This document shows positions 12,218-20,994 of a stretch of DNA of 24,112 nt, piece after piece (within the stretch, counting starts at the first letter, position 1; each line of letters begins with the position of its first letter). The notes under the pieces are model-generated. The model saw nothing but the letters and a program-made list of their open reading frames with translations. It was not told the origin of the DNA and did no database searches. Source of the stretch: an uncultured Oscillibacter sp. (lineage in GTDB: Bacteria; Bacillota; Clostridia; Oscillospirales; Oscillospiraceae); contig CAJTZL010000033.1 of assembly GCA_910583695.1 (NCBI GenBank), positions 7,094 to 31,205 on the forward strand. Direction: 5' to 3'. The position numbers were made by a program, and so were the translations under genes.

Positions 12218-13936
12218 ATGAAAATCAGAGCCACTGCGGCCATCATGGAATGCCTTTTGGAGCAGGAGGTGGACACCGTCTTCGGCTACCCCGGCGGAAC
12301 CATCCTCAACGTCTATGACGAGCTGTACCGTTACAAGGACAAGATTCACCACGTGTTGACCGCCCACGAGCAGGGGGCGGCCCACGCCGCCGACGGCTAC
12401 GCCCGGTCCACCGGGAATGTCGGGGTGTGCTTCGCCACATCCGGCCCCGGGGCCACGAACCTGACCACCGGCATTGCAACCGCCTATCTGGACTCCTCCC
12501 CGGTGGTCTTTCTCACCTGCAACGTCACGGAGGCCACCCTGGGCAAGGACGCCTTCCAGGAGGTGGACATCACCGGCATCGCCATGCCGATTACGAAAGC
12601 AACCTTCCTGGTCCGGGACGCCTCCACCATCCCCGCCGTCATGCGGCAGGCCTTTGCCGTGGCCGCCAGCGGGCGGCCGGGGCCGGTGCTCATCGACTTT
12701 TTGAAGGACGTGACCTTCCCCAGCGTGGAGATTGAATATGAGTTCGTCCCCTGGCGGGAAAACCGGAGCTGCGCGGGCATGCGGGAGCTGAACCGGGACC
12801 ACGAGCTGAAAAAGCCCACGCCAAACAGGGAGGACGTGGACATCCTTCTGGAGATGATCCGGCAGGCCCGGCGGCCCTTCGTCATCTGCGGCGGCGGCGT
12901 GGTGCTGGGCCGGGCGGACAAGGAGTTCAAGGAGTTCGCCGAGAAGCTGGACGCCCCGGTGGCCATCAGTCTCATGGGGGGCGGCGGCTTCTCCGGCAGC
13001 CATCCTCTCACCACGGGCATGATCGGCATGCACGGGTCCAGGGCCTCCAACACCGCCTGCGACGAGTGCGACCTGCTCATTGCCGTGGGCTGCCGCTTCT
13101 CGGACCGCGTGGCCCTGAATCCGGCCACGTTTGCCCGGCAGGCGAAGATTGTTCAGATCGACATCGACCGGGCGGAGATCGACAAAAACGTGCTGACGGA
13201 TCACCACATCATCGGCTCCGCCCGGCGGGTGCTGGCCATGCTGAATGAGAAGCTGCCCCAGTACGACCACAGTGACTGGAAGGCTCATATTCTGCCCCTA
13301 CGGGCTCCCTCCGTCGCGGAGGCCAGCGACCACCTGACCCCCCAGCAGGTGCTGGAGACCATCCGGGTCCAGATGCCGGAGGACGCCGTCGTGGCCACGG
13401 ACGTGGGCCAGCATCAGATGTGGGCCATCAAGTACCTCCATTTCCAGTATCCCGGCCAGATGCTCACCTCCGGCGGCTTCGGCACCATGGGCTTCGGCCT
13501 GGGGGCCGCTATCGGGGCCCAGACGGCCCACCCGGACAAGCGGGTCTTCCACATCACCGGGGACGGCTGCTTCCGGATGAACTGCCACGAGCTGGCGACT
13601 GTAGGGTACTACAAGCTGCCCATTATCACGGTGGTGTTCAACAACGGAACTCTGGGCATGGTCCGGCAGTGGCAGAGCCTCATCTACGGAAAGCGCTACT
13701 CCGAGACCACCCTGGACCGGGGGCCGGACTTCGTGAAGCTGGCGGAGGCCTACGGCATCCGGGGCTTCCGGGTGGAGACGGCGGCGGATATGGAACGGGT
13801 GCTGGCCCAGGCCCTGGCGGTCCGGGAGCCTGCGGTCATCGACTGCCGGCTGGACATTAACGAGATGGTCCGGCCCATGGTGGCCTCCGGCTCCGAGATC
13901 ACGGATTTCCTGCTGAGCGAAGGAGGAGAGTCATGA
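12218..13936 (+). CDS. ilvB: Acetolactate synthase, large subunit (canonical)
   Basis: The protein has 572 residues from ATG 12218, behind GAAGGAGG. It has all the usual features: entry loop FGYPGGTILN (22-31), catalytic E51 (AHEQGAAHAADGYAR), SGPGATN, LGKDAFQEVDITG, PITKATFLV, GQHQMWA, GDGCF...NN (448-477) and GMVRQWQ with Trp485. These are the residues of true acetohydroxyacid synthases that make 2-acetolactate and 2-aceto-2-hydroxybutyrate for Val/Leu and Ile. An upstream in-frame extension to 12089 overlaps the DUF1877 gene and is rejected. It overlaps ilvN by four bases (ATGA) and is followed by ilvC, giving the classic BNC order. Role and family are secure. Confidence 0.96.
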   Translation: MKIRATAAIMECLLEQEVDTVFGYPGGTILNVYDELYRYKDKIHHVLTAHEQGAAHAADGYARSTGNVGVCFATSGPGATNLTTGIATAYLDSSPVVFLTCNVTEATLGKDAFQEVDITGIAMPITKATFLVRDASTIPAVMRQAFAVAASGRPGPVLIDFLKDVTFPSVEIEYEFVPWRENRSCAGMRELNRDHELKKPTPNREDVDILLEMIRQARRPFVICGGGVVLGRADKEFKEFAEKLDAPVAISLMGGGGFSGSHPLTTGMIGMHGSRASNTACDECDLLIAVGCRFSDRVALNPATFARQAKIVQIDIDRAEIDKNVLTDHHIIGSARRVLAMLNEKLPQYDHSDWKAHILPLRAPSVAEASDHLTPQQVLETIRVQMPEDAVVATDVGQHQMWAIKYLHFQYPGQMLTSGGFGTMGFGLGAAIGAQTAHPDKRVFHITGDGCFRMNCHELATVGYYKLPIITVVFNNGTLGMVRQWQSLIYGKRYSETTLDRGPDFVKLAEAYGIRGFRVETAADMERVLAQALAVREPAVIDCRLDINEMVRPMVASGSEITDFLLSEGGES

Positions 13937-14499
13937 GAAAGCAATGGGACACGGAGAAGAAGCTCTACACCCTCTGCATCCTGACGGAGGACACTCCCGG
14001 CATTCTCAGCCAGGTGGCGAGGCTCTTCTCCCGGAAGGGGTACAACATCGAGTCCATCGTCTCCGGCGCCACGGACCGGCCTCATACCGCCCGCATCTCC
14101 ATCGAGCTGCTGGCGGACGAGCTGGTGGTCAATCAGCTGGCCACCCAGTGCCGCAGGCTCCTGGGGGTCCAGGCGGTGAAGATCTTCGACGAGGAGACCT
14201 GCATCCGCCGGGAAATCGCCCTCATCAAGGTCCGGGCGGCGGATCACGGGACCCGGGACGAGATCATTCAAATGACCAACATCTTCCGGGGCCACATCAT
14301 CGACGTGGACAAGGAGTCTTTGACGGTCTGGGTCTTCGGCTCCCAGAGCAAGAACGCGGCGCTGATCCAGATGCTGGAGGACTTCGGCATTCTGGAGATT
14401 GCCAAAACGGGTACTATCGCCATCGAGAGAGGGCGTAGCACGATATATGACGAGAGCAAATTGAAGGAGGAATATGAATATGGCAAGAATGTACTATGA
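13933..14499 (+). CDS. ilvN: Acetolactate synthase small (regulatory) subunit, long form
   Basis: The protein has 188 residues. The ACT domain (about 11-85) contains EDTPGILSQVARLFSRKGYNIES. The second domain (about 90-165) ends LEIAKTGTIAIERG. About 20 extra residues follow (STIYDESKLKEEYEYGKNVL), so it is longer than the 161-residue copy at 10813. The start overlaps the end of the canonical ilvB by four bases, implying translational coupling and a specific partnership. The 3' end overlaps the start of ilvC, and the AGGAGG site of ilvC is inside the last codons. Role: stabilises and gives valine feedback control of the large subunit. Confidence 0.94.
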   Translation: MRKQWDTEKKLYTLCILTEDTPGILSQVARLFSRKGYNIESIVSGATDRPHTARISIELLADELVVNQLATQCRRLLGVQAVKIFDEETCIRREIALIKVRAADHGTRDEIIQMTNIFRGHIIDVDKESLTVWVFGSQSKNAALIQMLEDFGILEIAKTGTIAIERGRSTIYDESKLKEEYEYGKNVL

Positions 14500-15499
14500 G
14501 AAGGACTGCGATCTGGGCAAGCTGGACGGGAAGAAAATCGGCGTCATCGGCTACGGCTCCCAGGGCCACGCCCACGCCCTGAACCTGAAGGAGTCCGGCT
14601 GCGACGTGTGTGTGGGCCTCCGCCAGGGCTCCAAAAACTGGGAAAACGCCGAGAGGGCGGGGCTGAAGGTCCAGACCGTGGCGGACACCGCCAAATGGGC
14701 CGACATCATCATGATTCTGGTGAACGACGAGGTCCAGGCGGACGTCTATAAAACCGACATCGCCCCCAACCTGGAGGCGGGGAACATGCTGATGTTTGCC
14801 CACGGCTTCAACATCCATTTCAAGCAGATCGTGCCCCCCGCCGGGGTGGACGTTTCCATGATCGCCCCCAAGGGCCCGGGCCACACCGTCCGGTCCACCT
14901 ATGTGGCGGGCAAGGGCGTGCCCTGCCTCGTCGCCGTGGAGCAGAACGCCACGGGGAAGGCCCTGGATCTGGCCCTGGCTTATGCGGCGGGCATCGGCGG
15001 CGCGAGAGGCGGCGTCATGGAGACCACCTTCCAGGATGAGACGGAGACCGATCTCTTCGGCGAGCAGGCCGTCCTCTGCGGCGGCGTAGTGGAGCTGATG
15101 AAGCTGGGCTTCGAGACTCTGGTGGAGGCGGGCTACGCTCCGGAGAACGCCTACTTCGAATGCATCCACGAAATGAAGCTGATCATCGACCTGATCAACA
15201 AGGGCGGAGTGGCCATGATGAACTACTCCATCTCCGACACGGCGGAATACGGCGAGTATGTCTCCGGTCCCCGGATTCTCCCCTATGAGGAGACCAAGAA
15301 GAACATGAAGGCGGTGCTGACGGACATCCAGGACGGCGTCTTCGCCGGAAAATGGATTGCCGAGAACAAGAACGGCCGGACCTTCTTCAACGCCAAGCGC
15401 CGCCAGCTGGCCCAGCACCAGATGGAGACCGTGGGCGCGGAGCTGCGGAAAAACATGCTCTGGGGCGACGACACCGACCCGGACACCGCCTCCAACTGA
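14480..15499 (+). CDS. ilvC: Ketol-acid reductoisomerase
   Basis: The protein has 339 residues and is a class I (short) enzyme. The nucleotide-binding loop is GYGSQGHAHALNL near the N-terminus, followed by the cofactor-choice loop LRQGSKNW. The Mg2+ and substrate region has DLFGEQAVLCGG, ECIHEMKLIIDLI and SDTAEYG. It isomerises and reduces acetolactate or acetohydroxybutyrate to dihydroxy acids using NAD(P)H. I chose the ATG at 14480 (MARMYYEKD) because it is 9 bases after AGGAGG (14465-14470); the ATG at 14474 is only 3 bases away. The gene starts inside the end of ilvN and is the last gene before the terminator at 15513. ilvD and leu genes are not in the window. Confidence 0.97.
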   Translation: MARMYYEKDCDLGKLDGKKIGVIGYGSQGHAHALNLKESGCDVCVGLRQGSKNWENAERAGLKVQTVADTAKWADIIMILVNDEVQADVYKTDIAPNLEAGNMLMFAHGFNIHFKQIVPPAGVDVSMIAPKGPGHTVRSTYVAGKGVPCLVAVEQNATGKALDLALAYAAGIGGARGGVMETTFQDETETDLFGEQAVLCGGVVELMKLGFETLVEAGYAPENAYFECIHEMKLIIDLINKGGVAMMNYSISDTAEYGEYVSGPRILPYEETKKNMKAVLTDIQDGVFAGKWIAENKNGRTFFNAKRRQLAQHQMETVGAELRKNMLWGDDTDPDTASN

Positions 15500-15512
15500 C
15501 TGCTTAGCCTCT

Positions 15513-15544
15513 AAAAAACGCCGCCTCCCCAGGCGGCGTTTTTT
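15513..15544. terminator. Strong rho-independent terminator after ilvC
   Basis: AAAAAACGCCGCCT (15513-15526) pairs perfectly with AGGCGGCGTTTTTT (15531-15544) around a CCCC loop: an 8-base GC-rich core with A/T flanks giving a six-T run. It closes the ilv operon 13 bases after the ilvC stop. The next gene's start is 17 bases beyond. Confidence 0.92.
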
Positions 15545-15561
15545 AAGAAAGGACTGATTCC

Positions 15562-16863
15562 ATGAACCGTATTCTTCCCCACCTCATTCTCTACAGCGAC
15601 CTGGGCCGGGAGAGCATTCTGGTCCGTCTGGCGGAGATTATCCGGGCCTGCAGGGAGGGCGGGGCCAAGGAGCCCCTGCTCCAGCGGGCCAACGCGGAGG
15701 TCAAGCGCATCCTGGACCTCTCCACCGCCTGCGGCTTTGACCAGAACCTCTGGCAGTGCTACCTCACCTGGGTCCTTATGACCAACGACAACTCCTTCAC
15801 CCGGACCTGCGAGCGGGTGGGAGCCGCGGAGGGCGGAAGCGTGAACCGCTTTGCGGAAAACGACTTCGCCGTTTTTCACCAGCTGTTTCACTACGACTTT
15901 TCCGAGCTGGAGCAGTACCTGCTGACGGACTGCTTTTCCATCCTGACGGATTATCAGGCCATCCCCAAGCGGGAGCGGACCTACAACCGGGACGTCAGCG
16001 CCCAGGTCCTGGCTCTGCGAAAGGCCCTGTCGGAGGCAAAAAACGGGCATGAGATGTTCCGTTTGGTGACAGACTACTACCGGCAGTATGGCTACGGCGT
16101 GTTTGCCATGAACCGGGCCTTCCGCATCCGGCGGGGGGAGGGGCTGGAGTTTCTCCCCATCAGCAACGTGGACGGCGTGCGGCTGGAGGACCTGCTGGGC
16201 TACGAGGGCCAGAAGGCGGAGCTCCGCCGGAACACGGAGGCCTTCCTGGCCGGGAGGCACGCCAACAACGTCCTGCTCTACGGCGACGCGGGGACGGGAA
16301 AATCCACCAGCGTCAAGGCGCTCATCAACGAGTACTACGACCGGGGGCTCCGGATGATTGAGATTTACAAGCACCAGTTCGGGGAGCTGTCCCGCATCCT
16401 GGCGGAGATCAAGAACCGGAACTATCGCTTTGTCATCTTCATCGACGACCTCTCCTTTGAGGAGAACGAGGTGGAGTACAAGTTCCTCAAGGCCGTCATT
16501 GAGGGCGGCGTGGAGACCCGGCCGGAAAACGTGCTGATTTACGCCACGTCCAACCGGCGGCACCTCATCCGGGAGACCTGGAACGACCGGCAGGATATGG
16601 AGCACCACGGGGACATCCACCGCTCCGACACCATGGAGGAGAAGCTGTCCCTGGCGGCCCGGTTCGGCGTGACCATCCATTACAATGCCCCCAGCCCCAA
16701 GGAGTTCCAGGCCATTGTCCGGGCCCTGGCGGAGCGGCAGGGAATTGCAATGGACGAGCAGGAGCTGATGACGAAGGCCAACGCCTGGGAGATTCGCCAC
16801 GGCGGCTTCTCCGGCCGGACGGCCCAGCAGTTTGTCCACTACCTGGAGGGGATGGCGGAATGA
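15562..16863 (+). CDS. DUF815 family AAA+ ATP-binding protein
   Basis: The protein has 433 residues. The N-terminal half (1-200) is helical without a recognised domain. The C-terminal half is an AAA+ module with Walker A GDAGTGKS (241-248), Walker B VIFIDDLSFE (291-300), a sensor-1-like YATSNRRHL and a sensor-2-like GGFSGRTAQQF near the end. These features match the DUF815 family, whose role is not established. It is cytosolic, with no signal or membrane helix. Although it starts just after the ilv terminator (AAGAAAGGA site), no clear promoter of its own was seen, so read-through or a weak promoter in 15500-15560 is possible. The next gene overlaps it by four bases, so the two are a unit. 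Confidence 0.88.
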   Translation: MNRILPHLILYSDLGRESILVRLAEIIRACREGGAKEPLLQRANAEVKRILDLSTACGFDQNLWQCYLTWVLMTNDNSFTRTCERVGAAEGGSVNRFAENDFAVFHQLFHYDFSELEQYLLTDCFSILTDYQAIPKRERTYNRDVSAQVLALRKALSEAKNGHEMFRLVTDYYRQYGYGVFAMNRAFRIRRGEGLEFLPISNVDGVRLEDLLGYEGQKAELRRNTEAFLAGRHANNVLLYGDAGTGKSTSVKALINEYYDRGLRMIEIYKHQFGELSRILAEIKNRNYRFVIFIDDLSFEENEVEYKFLKAVIEGGVETRPENVLIYATSNRRHLIRETWNDRQDMEHHGDIHRSDTMEEKLSLAARFGVTIHYNAPSPKEFQAIVRALAERQGIAMDEQELMTKANAWEIRHGGFSGRTAQQFVHYLEGMAE

Positions 16864-17291
16864 AGGCACTGGTGAGCGCGTGCCTTTTGGGGGAGAACTG
16901 CAAGTACAGCGGCGGGAATAACCTGGACCCTCGAGTGGCGGAGTGGCTGAGGAGAAAGGGCATTGCGGCCGTCCCCGTCTGTCCGGAGGTGCTGGGGGGC
17001 CTGCCGGTGCCCCGGACTCCGGCGGAAATCGTGGAGGGCGCTGTCACCACCAGGGATGGGGAGGACGTGGACCAAGCCTTTCGCCGGGGGGCGGCGCTGG
17101 CGCTGGAAACCGCCCGGCGGGAGGGAGCGGCACTGGCCGTCCTCCAGCCCCGGAGCCCCAGCTGCGGCGTGAGGGAGGTCTACGACGGGACCTTCTCCGG
17201 CCGAAAGGTTCCGGGCAGGGGGGTGTTCGCCCGGCTGCTGGAGGAAAACGGCTTCCGGCTTCTGGAGCCGGAGGATCTGGAGAGCCTGTGA
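16860..17291 (+). CDS. DUF523 family protein
   Basis: The protein has 143 residues. It matches the DUF523 pattern: SACLLGENCKYSGGNN near the start with C8 and C14, VCPEVLGGLPVPRTPAE (40-56, with C41) and LQPRSPSCGVREVYDG (95-110, with C102). The conserved cysteines could bind metal or act in thiol/sulfur chemistry; the family has no assigned function that I can state with certainty. It overlaps the DUF815 gene by four bases. The promoter of the downstream siroheme reductase overlaps its stop codon and the bases that follow. Confidence 0.88.
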   Translation: MKALVSACLLGENCKYSGGNNLDPRVAEWLRRKGIAAVPVCPEVLGGLPVPRTPAEIVEGAVTTRDGEDVDQAFRRGAALALETARREGAALAVLQPRSPSCGVREVYDGTFSGRKVPGRGVFARLLEENGFRLLEPEDLESL

Positions 17292-17298
17292 TTTGGGA

Positions 17299-17327
17299 TT
17301 GCGGCGGAGCGGACTTTGTGGTACAAT
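17299..17327 (+). promoter_or_regulatory. Promoter for the nitrite/sulfite reductase gene
   Basis: -35 TTGCGG (17299-17304) and -10 TACAAT (17322-17327) are exactly 17 bases apart. The start site near 17334 lies upstream of ATG 17383 and rules out the longer in-frame starts at 17293 and 17326. Confidence 0.7.
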
Positions 17328-17382
17328 GAGCGAAATGATTTCCTGCCTTGACGGCGGAATACTGAGAAAGAGGGCGCATTTC

Positions 17383-18930
17383 ATGGTGGACTCCAAATGG
17401 CTCCGGACTTACCGGGAGGAAATCCGGACCTTCTCCGGGAAGATCCGGGAGTTCCAGGAGGGAAAACTGGATAAGAAGGACTACAAGGGCTGCTCCGGCG
17501 GCATGGGCAGCTACGCCCAGCGGGACCCGGCGAAGCACATGCTCCGCCTGCGCCTGCCTGCGGGACGGCTGACCATGGAGCGCCTGAAATTCCTGGCGGA
17601 CACCGTGGAGAAGTATCAGGTTCAGCGCCTGAAGCTCACCACCTGCGAGACGGTGCAGCTCCATGACCTTGGGGCGGAGCAGGTCCCCGCCATCATGGAG
17701 GAGGCCCTCTCCTGCGGCATCTTCTGCCGGGGCGGCGGCGGGGACAACCCCCGGAACGTCATGTGCAGCCCCCTCTCCGGCGTGCAGAGGGGGGAGGCCT
17801 TTGACCCGTCCCCTTATGCGGCGGCGGTGACGGACTATCTCCTCTCCATCTGCCGGGAGATTCACATGCCCCGGAAGCTGAAGATCGCCTTTTCCAACGG
17901 CGCGGACGACTCCGTTCACAGCGCCTTCCGGGATATGGGCTTCCGGGCAAAGCCCGACGGGACCTTTTCCCTCCGCATCGCCGGGGGGCTGGGGACCATG
18001 GGGCGCCGCATGGGCGTGCTGGTGGACGAGGCGGTTCGGCCTGGAGAGGTTCTTTACTATGTCAAGGCCATGGTGGATACCTTCTGCCGGCACGGCAGCT
18101 ATGAGAACCGGGCCAAGGCCCGAACCCGCTTTATGCAGGACACCCTGGGCCCCGAGGGGCTGAAAGAGGCGTTTTTGAACCATCTGGAAGCCGCCAGGGC
18201 GGCGGGCGGGCTGGAAATCTCCGGCCTGGAAGCTCCGGCGGACCTTCATAAGGGGAGCGGAGAGACCTTGGACCATCCTCGGGTGGTCCCCCAGAAGCAG
18301 GAGGGGCTGTATGCGGTGAAGTATCACCCCATCGGCGGCGTGCTGCCGGTGGAGAAGCCCCGGGAGTTGTACGCGGCTTTGCAGGATGTGCCGGGGGCCG
18401 AGTGCCGGGTGGGACCGGACGAGACGCTGTATGTCGTGAATCTCATCGCCGCTGAGGCGGAGCGGATTCTGGCCGTCACGGAGGACGGCGCAGGGACGGC
18501 CTTTGAGTACAGCGCGGCCTGCATCGGCGCTACAGTGTGCCAGCAGGGAATCCGGGACAGCCAGGGGCTGCTCCGCTCCGCCGTGGCGGCGGTGCGGGAG
18601 GCCGGGATTCCCGACGGGGCGCTGCCGAAAATCTGCGTGTCCGGCTGTCCCTCCAGCTGCGCCGCCCATCAGGCGGGGGCCATCGGCTTCCAGGGGGGCG
18701 TGCGCCTGGAGGACAAGAAGCCCCAGCCCGCCTTCCGCATGTTCCTGGGGGGCAGCGACGCCCTGGACGCCCCCCGCTTCGGCGAAGCGGGAGCGGTGAT
18801 TCTGGAGAAGGACATCCCTGCCCTGCTGGTGGAGCTGGGCCGGGCCGCGGCGGCGGCGGGGCAGCGCTGGGAGCAGTGGTCTGAAACCCACCGGGAGGAC
18901 CTGAACGCCATTGTGGCGAAGTACGCCTGA
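17383..18930 (+). CDS. Siroheme/[4Fe-4S] nitrite or sulfite reductase
   Basis: The protein has 515 residues from ATG 17383, behind AGAGGG. It has the duplicated nitrite/sulfite reductase architecture: a ferredoxin-like half-domain (about 40-110), a siroheme-binding half (about 115-260), and then the second repeat. The cluster ligands are clear: C380-x5-C386 (CIGATVC) and C422-x3-C426 (SGCPSSCAAHQ). Such enzymes reduce nitrite to ammonium or sulfite to sulfide with six electrons from ferredoxin or a similar donor in the cytosol. The sequence does not settle nitrite versus sulfite. The siroheme synthase at 21760 supports cofactor supply nearby. No partner electron-transfer subunit is encoded in the window, so it probably uses a general ferredoxin. 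It has its own promoter. Confidence 0.9.
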   Translation: MVDSKWLRTYREEIRTFSGKIREFQEGKLDKKDYKGCSGGMGSYAQRDPAKHMLRLRLPAGRLTMERLKFLADTVEKYQVQRLKLTTCETVQLHDLGAEQVPAIMEEALSCGIFCRGGGGDNPRNVMCSPLSGVQRGEAFDPSPYAAAVTDYLLSICREIHMPRKLKIAFSNGADDSVHSAFRDMGFRAKPDGTFSLRIAGGLGTMGRRMGVLVDEAVRPGEVLYYVKAMVDTFCRHGSYENRAKARTRFMQDTLGPEGLKEAFLNHLEAARAAGGLEISGLEAPADLHKGSGETLDHPRVVPQKQEGLYAVKYHPIGGVLPVEKPRELYAALQDVPGAECRVGPDETLYVVNLIAAEAERILAVTEDGAGTAFEYSAACIGATVCQQGIRDSQGLLRSAVAAVREAGIPDGALPKICVSGCPSSCAAHQAGAIGFQGGVRLEDKKPQPAFRMFLGGSDALDAPRFGEAGAVILEKDIPALLVELGRAAAAAGQRWEQWSETHREDLNAIVAKYA

Positions 18931-18945
18931 GATACGATGCTTTGA

Positions 18946-19040
18946 CGCAGAGGAGGCGGGCCCCGGGCTCGCCTCCTCTGCGCACTGCGGGGGCGGGCAC
19001 GAGTGCCCGCCCGGAGCGGGGGGGGCTTGGCGCAAAGCCC
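18946..19040. other. Three consecutive GC-rich hairpins between reductase and importer
   Basis: Hairpin 1: a perfect 13-bp stem of CGCAGAGGAGGCG (18946-18958) with 18970-18982. Hairpin 2: a perfect 10-bp stem of GGGCGGGCAC (18991-19000) with 19003-19012. Hairpin 3: GGGCTT (19023-19028) with AAGCCC (19035-19040). None has a T-run. They may stabilise or attenuate mRNA between the reductase and the importer genes, or act as a weak terminator. No known riboswitch pattern was recognised. Confidence 0.55.
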
Positions 19041-19070
19041 GGCCCTGCCGTGGAAATGGAGGAGACGCCT

Positions 19071-20009
19071 GTGAAACGCCTTTGCCCCTTGTTTGTCATC
19101 CTGCTGTTGCTGGCCGCCTGCGGAGGAAATCCGCCGGAGAAGGTGGAACCGCCTACTCCTTCGGACAAGGTGGTTTCCTTTACGGACGATCTGGGCCGGG
19201 AGCTTGCTGTGGAGCCGCCGCAAAGGGTGGCGGCCATGATCGGCAGCTTTGCCGATGTCTGGTGCCTGGCCGGGGGGAGGGACACCCTGGCCGCCGCCGC
19301 CGGGGATGCGTGGACCTCCTTTGACCTGGGGCTGGGGGAGGACGTGGCGGACCTGGGAGCCGTGAAGGAGCCCAGTTTGGAGGTTCTGCTGGCGGCGGAG
19401 CCGGACCTGATTCTGGCCAGCGTCAACACCGCCGCGAACCTGGAACTGGAGGACACCTTCGCCCAGGCGGGCATCCCCGCCGCCTATTTCGAGGTGGACT
19501 GCTTTGAGGACTACCTGCGGATGTTGGAGATCTGCACCCGCCTCACGGGCCGGCCGGAGCGCTACGAGACCTGCGGCGAGAGCGTCCGGGCCCAGGTGGA
19601 CGCCGCCGTGGCCCGGCAGGACGGCTCCGCCCCGAGGATCCTCTACGTCCGGGCCAGCGGAAGCAGCTGCAAGGCCAAGGGCAGTGAGGGCAGCGTCCTG
19701 GGGGAGATGCTGGCGGATCTGGGCTGTGTCAACATCGCCGACGGCGGCGGGCTGCTGGAGAACCTGAGCTTGGAGGGCATCATCGCCGGGGACCCGGATT
19801 ATATCTTTGCGGTCCTCCAGGGGGCGGACGCCTCGGCGGCGTGGAAGTCCCTGGAGGGGGCGCTGTTGTCCAACCCTGCCTGGAGCAGCCTCCGGGCGGT
19901 GGAGGAGGGGCGGTTCATCACCCTGGATCACCGCCTTTACAACCTGAAGCCCAACGCCCGGTGGGGGGAGGCCTATGAAGGACTGGCGGACATTCTCTAT
20001 CCCGGCTGA
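19071..20009 (+). CDS. Substrate-binding lipoprotein of a metal-chelate ABC importer
   Basis: The protein has 312 residues from GTG 19071. A short signal peptide ends in lipobox LAAC (residues 14-17) with lipid-modified C17, then GGNPPEK. The mature part is a FecB/BtuF-type periplasmic-binding-protein-2 fold: VSFTDDLGRELAVEPPQRVAA, a helix-linked lobe (EVLLAAEPDLILAS) and LADLGCVNIADGGG in the second lobe. Substrates of this class are ferric siderophores, haem, cobalamin or related chelates; the sequence does not decide. I chose the GTG because GGAGGAG lies 6 bases upstream; the in-frame ATG at 19056 would add five residues. The 3' end overlaps the permease gene by 35 bases. Anchored on the outer face of the membrane, it delivers substrate to the permease. 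Confidence 0.87.
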   Translation: MKRLCPLFVILLLLAACGGNPPEKVEPPTPSDKVVSFTDDLGRELAVEPPQRVAAMIGSFADVWCLAGGRDTLAAAAGDAWTSFDLGLGEDVADLGAVKEPSLEVLLAAEPDLILASVNTAANLELEDTFAQAGIPAAYFEVDCFEDYLRMLEICTRLTGRPERYETCGESVRAQVDAAVARQDGSAPRILYVRASGSSCKAKGSEGSVLGEMLADLGCVNIADGGGLLENLSLEGIIAGDPDYIFAVLQGADASAAWKSLEGALLSNPAWSSLRAVEEGRFITLDHRLYNLKPNARWGEAYEGLADILYPG

Positions 20010-20994
20010 GCGGGTGGTCCCGGCCCTGGGGGCCCTGGCGGCGCTTTCCGCATTGCTGAGCCTGTGCCTGGGGGCGGCGTCGGTGTCCCCGGGGGAGGTG
20101 CTGGCCGCCCTGCTGGGAAAGGGGAGCGGCCCGGCGGCGCAGATCGTCCTCTATGCCCGTCTGCCCCGGACCTGCGGCTGTCTTCTGGCGGGGGCGGCGC
20201 TGGCGGCATCGGGAACCGTCATCCAGGGAACGCTGGGGAACCCCCTGGCGGCCCCCAACGTCATCGGCGTCAACGCCGGGGCGGGGCTGGGCACGGCGGT
20301 CTGCGCCGCCCTCTGGCCCGCCTGGACGGCGGCGGCTCCCTTCGCCGCGTTCCTGGGAGCCCTGGGCGGCGTGCTGCTGGTGCTGGCCATCGGGGCCCGG
20401 AGCGGGGCGTCCAGAATGACCCTGGTGCTGGCGGGAGTGGCGGTATCCGGCATGTTCAGCGCGGGCATCGACGCGGTGCTGACCTTTTTCCCCGACGCGC
20501 TGAACGGCTATACGGACTTCCGGGTGGGGGGCGCGGCCAACCTCTCCATGAGCCGGGTGGTCCCGGCCTTCTGGGTGATTCTGGCGGCCCTTCTTCTGAC
20601 CTTCTCCCTGGCGGGGGAGCTGGACGTGCTTCTCCTGGGGGAGGAAACCGCCCGGAGCCTGGGGCTTCCCGCCCGGCGGCTCCGGCTGGTGCTGCTGGCC
20701 CTGGCGGCGGCGCTGGCGGGGGCGGCGGTGAGCTTTGCGGGGCTTTTGGGCTTTGTGGGCCTCATCGCCCCGCACATGGCCCGGCGGCTGGCGGGGGAGG
20801 ACAGCTCCGCCCGGCTGCTGGCGGCGGCGGCCCTGGGAGGCGCGGCGCTGCTGACGCTGTGCGACGTTCTGGCCCGGACGCTGTTTGCCCCCTATGAGCT
20901 GCCGGTGGGGGTGGTCCTGTCCCTGCTGGGGGGGCCGTTCTTCCTCCGGCTGCTCCTGCGGCAGAGGCGGGGAAGGGGGGCGGGACGTGGTTGA
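19975..20994 (+). CDS. FecCD-type ABC importer permease
   Basis: The protein has 339 residues, the usual length, with about nine to ten hydrophobic segments. The family signature RLPRTCGCLLAGAALAASGT (followed by VIQGTLGNPLAAPNVIGV) is near residues 60-100. The cytosolic ATPase-contact region is LGEETARSLGLPARRLR. GLLGFVGLIAPHMARRL is the conserved segment before the last helices. It forms the membrane channel with a second copy of itself. It overlaps the lipoprotein gene by 35 bases and the ATPase gene by 8 bases, so expression is tightly coupled. A GGGGGAGG site is 3 bases before the ATG. Confidence 0.92.
   Translation: MKDWRTFSIPAERVVPALGALAALSALLSLCLGAASVSPGEVLAALLGKGSGPAAQIVLYARLPRTCGCLLAGAALAASGTVIQGTLGNPLAAPNVIGVNAGAGLGTAVCAALWPAWTAAAPFAAFLGALGGVLLVLAIGARSGASRMTLVLAGVAVSGMFSAGIDAVLTFFPDALNGYTDFRVGGAANLSMSRVVPAFWVILAALLLTFSLAGELDVLLLGEETARSLGLPARRLRLVLLALAAALAGAAVSFAGLLGFVGLIAPHMARRLAGEDSSARLLAAAALGGAALLTLCDVLARTLFAPYELPVGVVLSLLGGPFFLRLLLRQRRGRGAGRG

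Noticed and set aside
17044..19035. Minus-strand frame of 663 codons opposite the reductase
   Set aside because: It is a shadow frame created by third-position GC bias. The plus strand encodes the reductase with its Fe-S ligands.
18931..19070. Cobalamin or other known riboswitch before the importer
   Set aside because: No B12-box-like or other familiar conserved core was seen; only GC-rich hairpins are visible, and the space is too short for a full cobalamin riboswitch.
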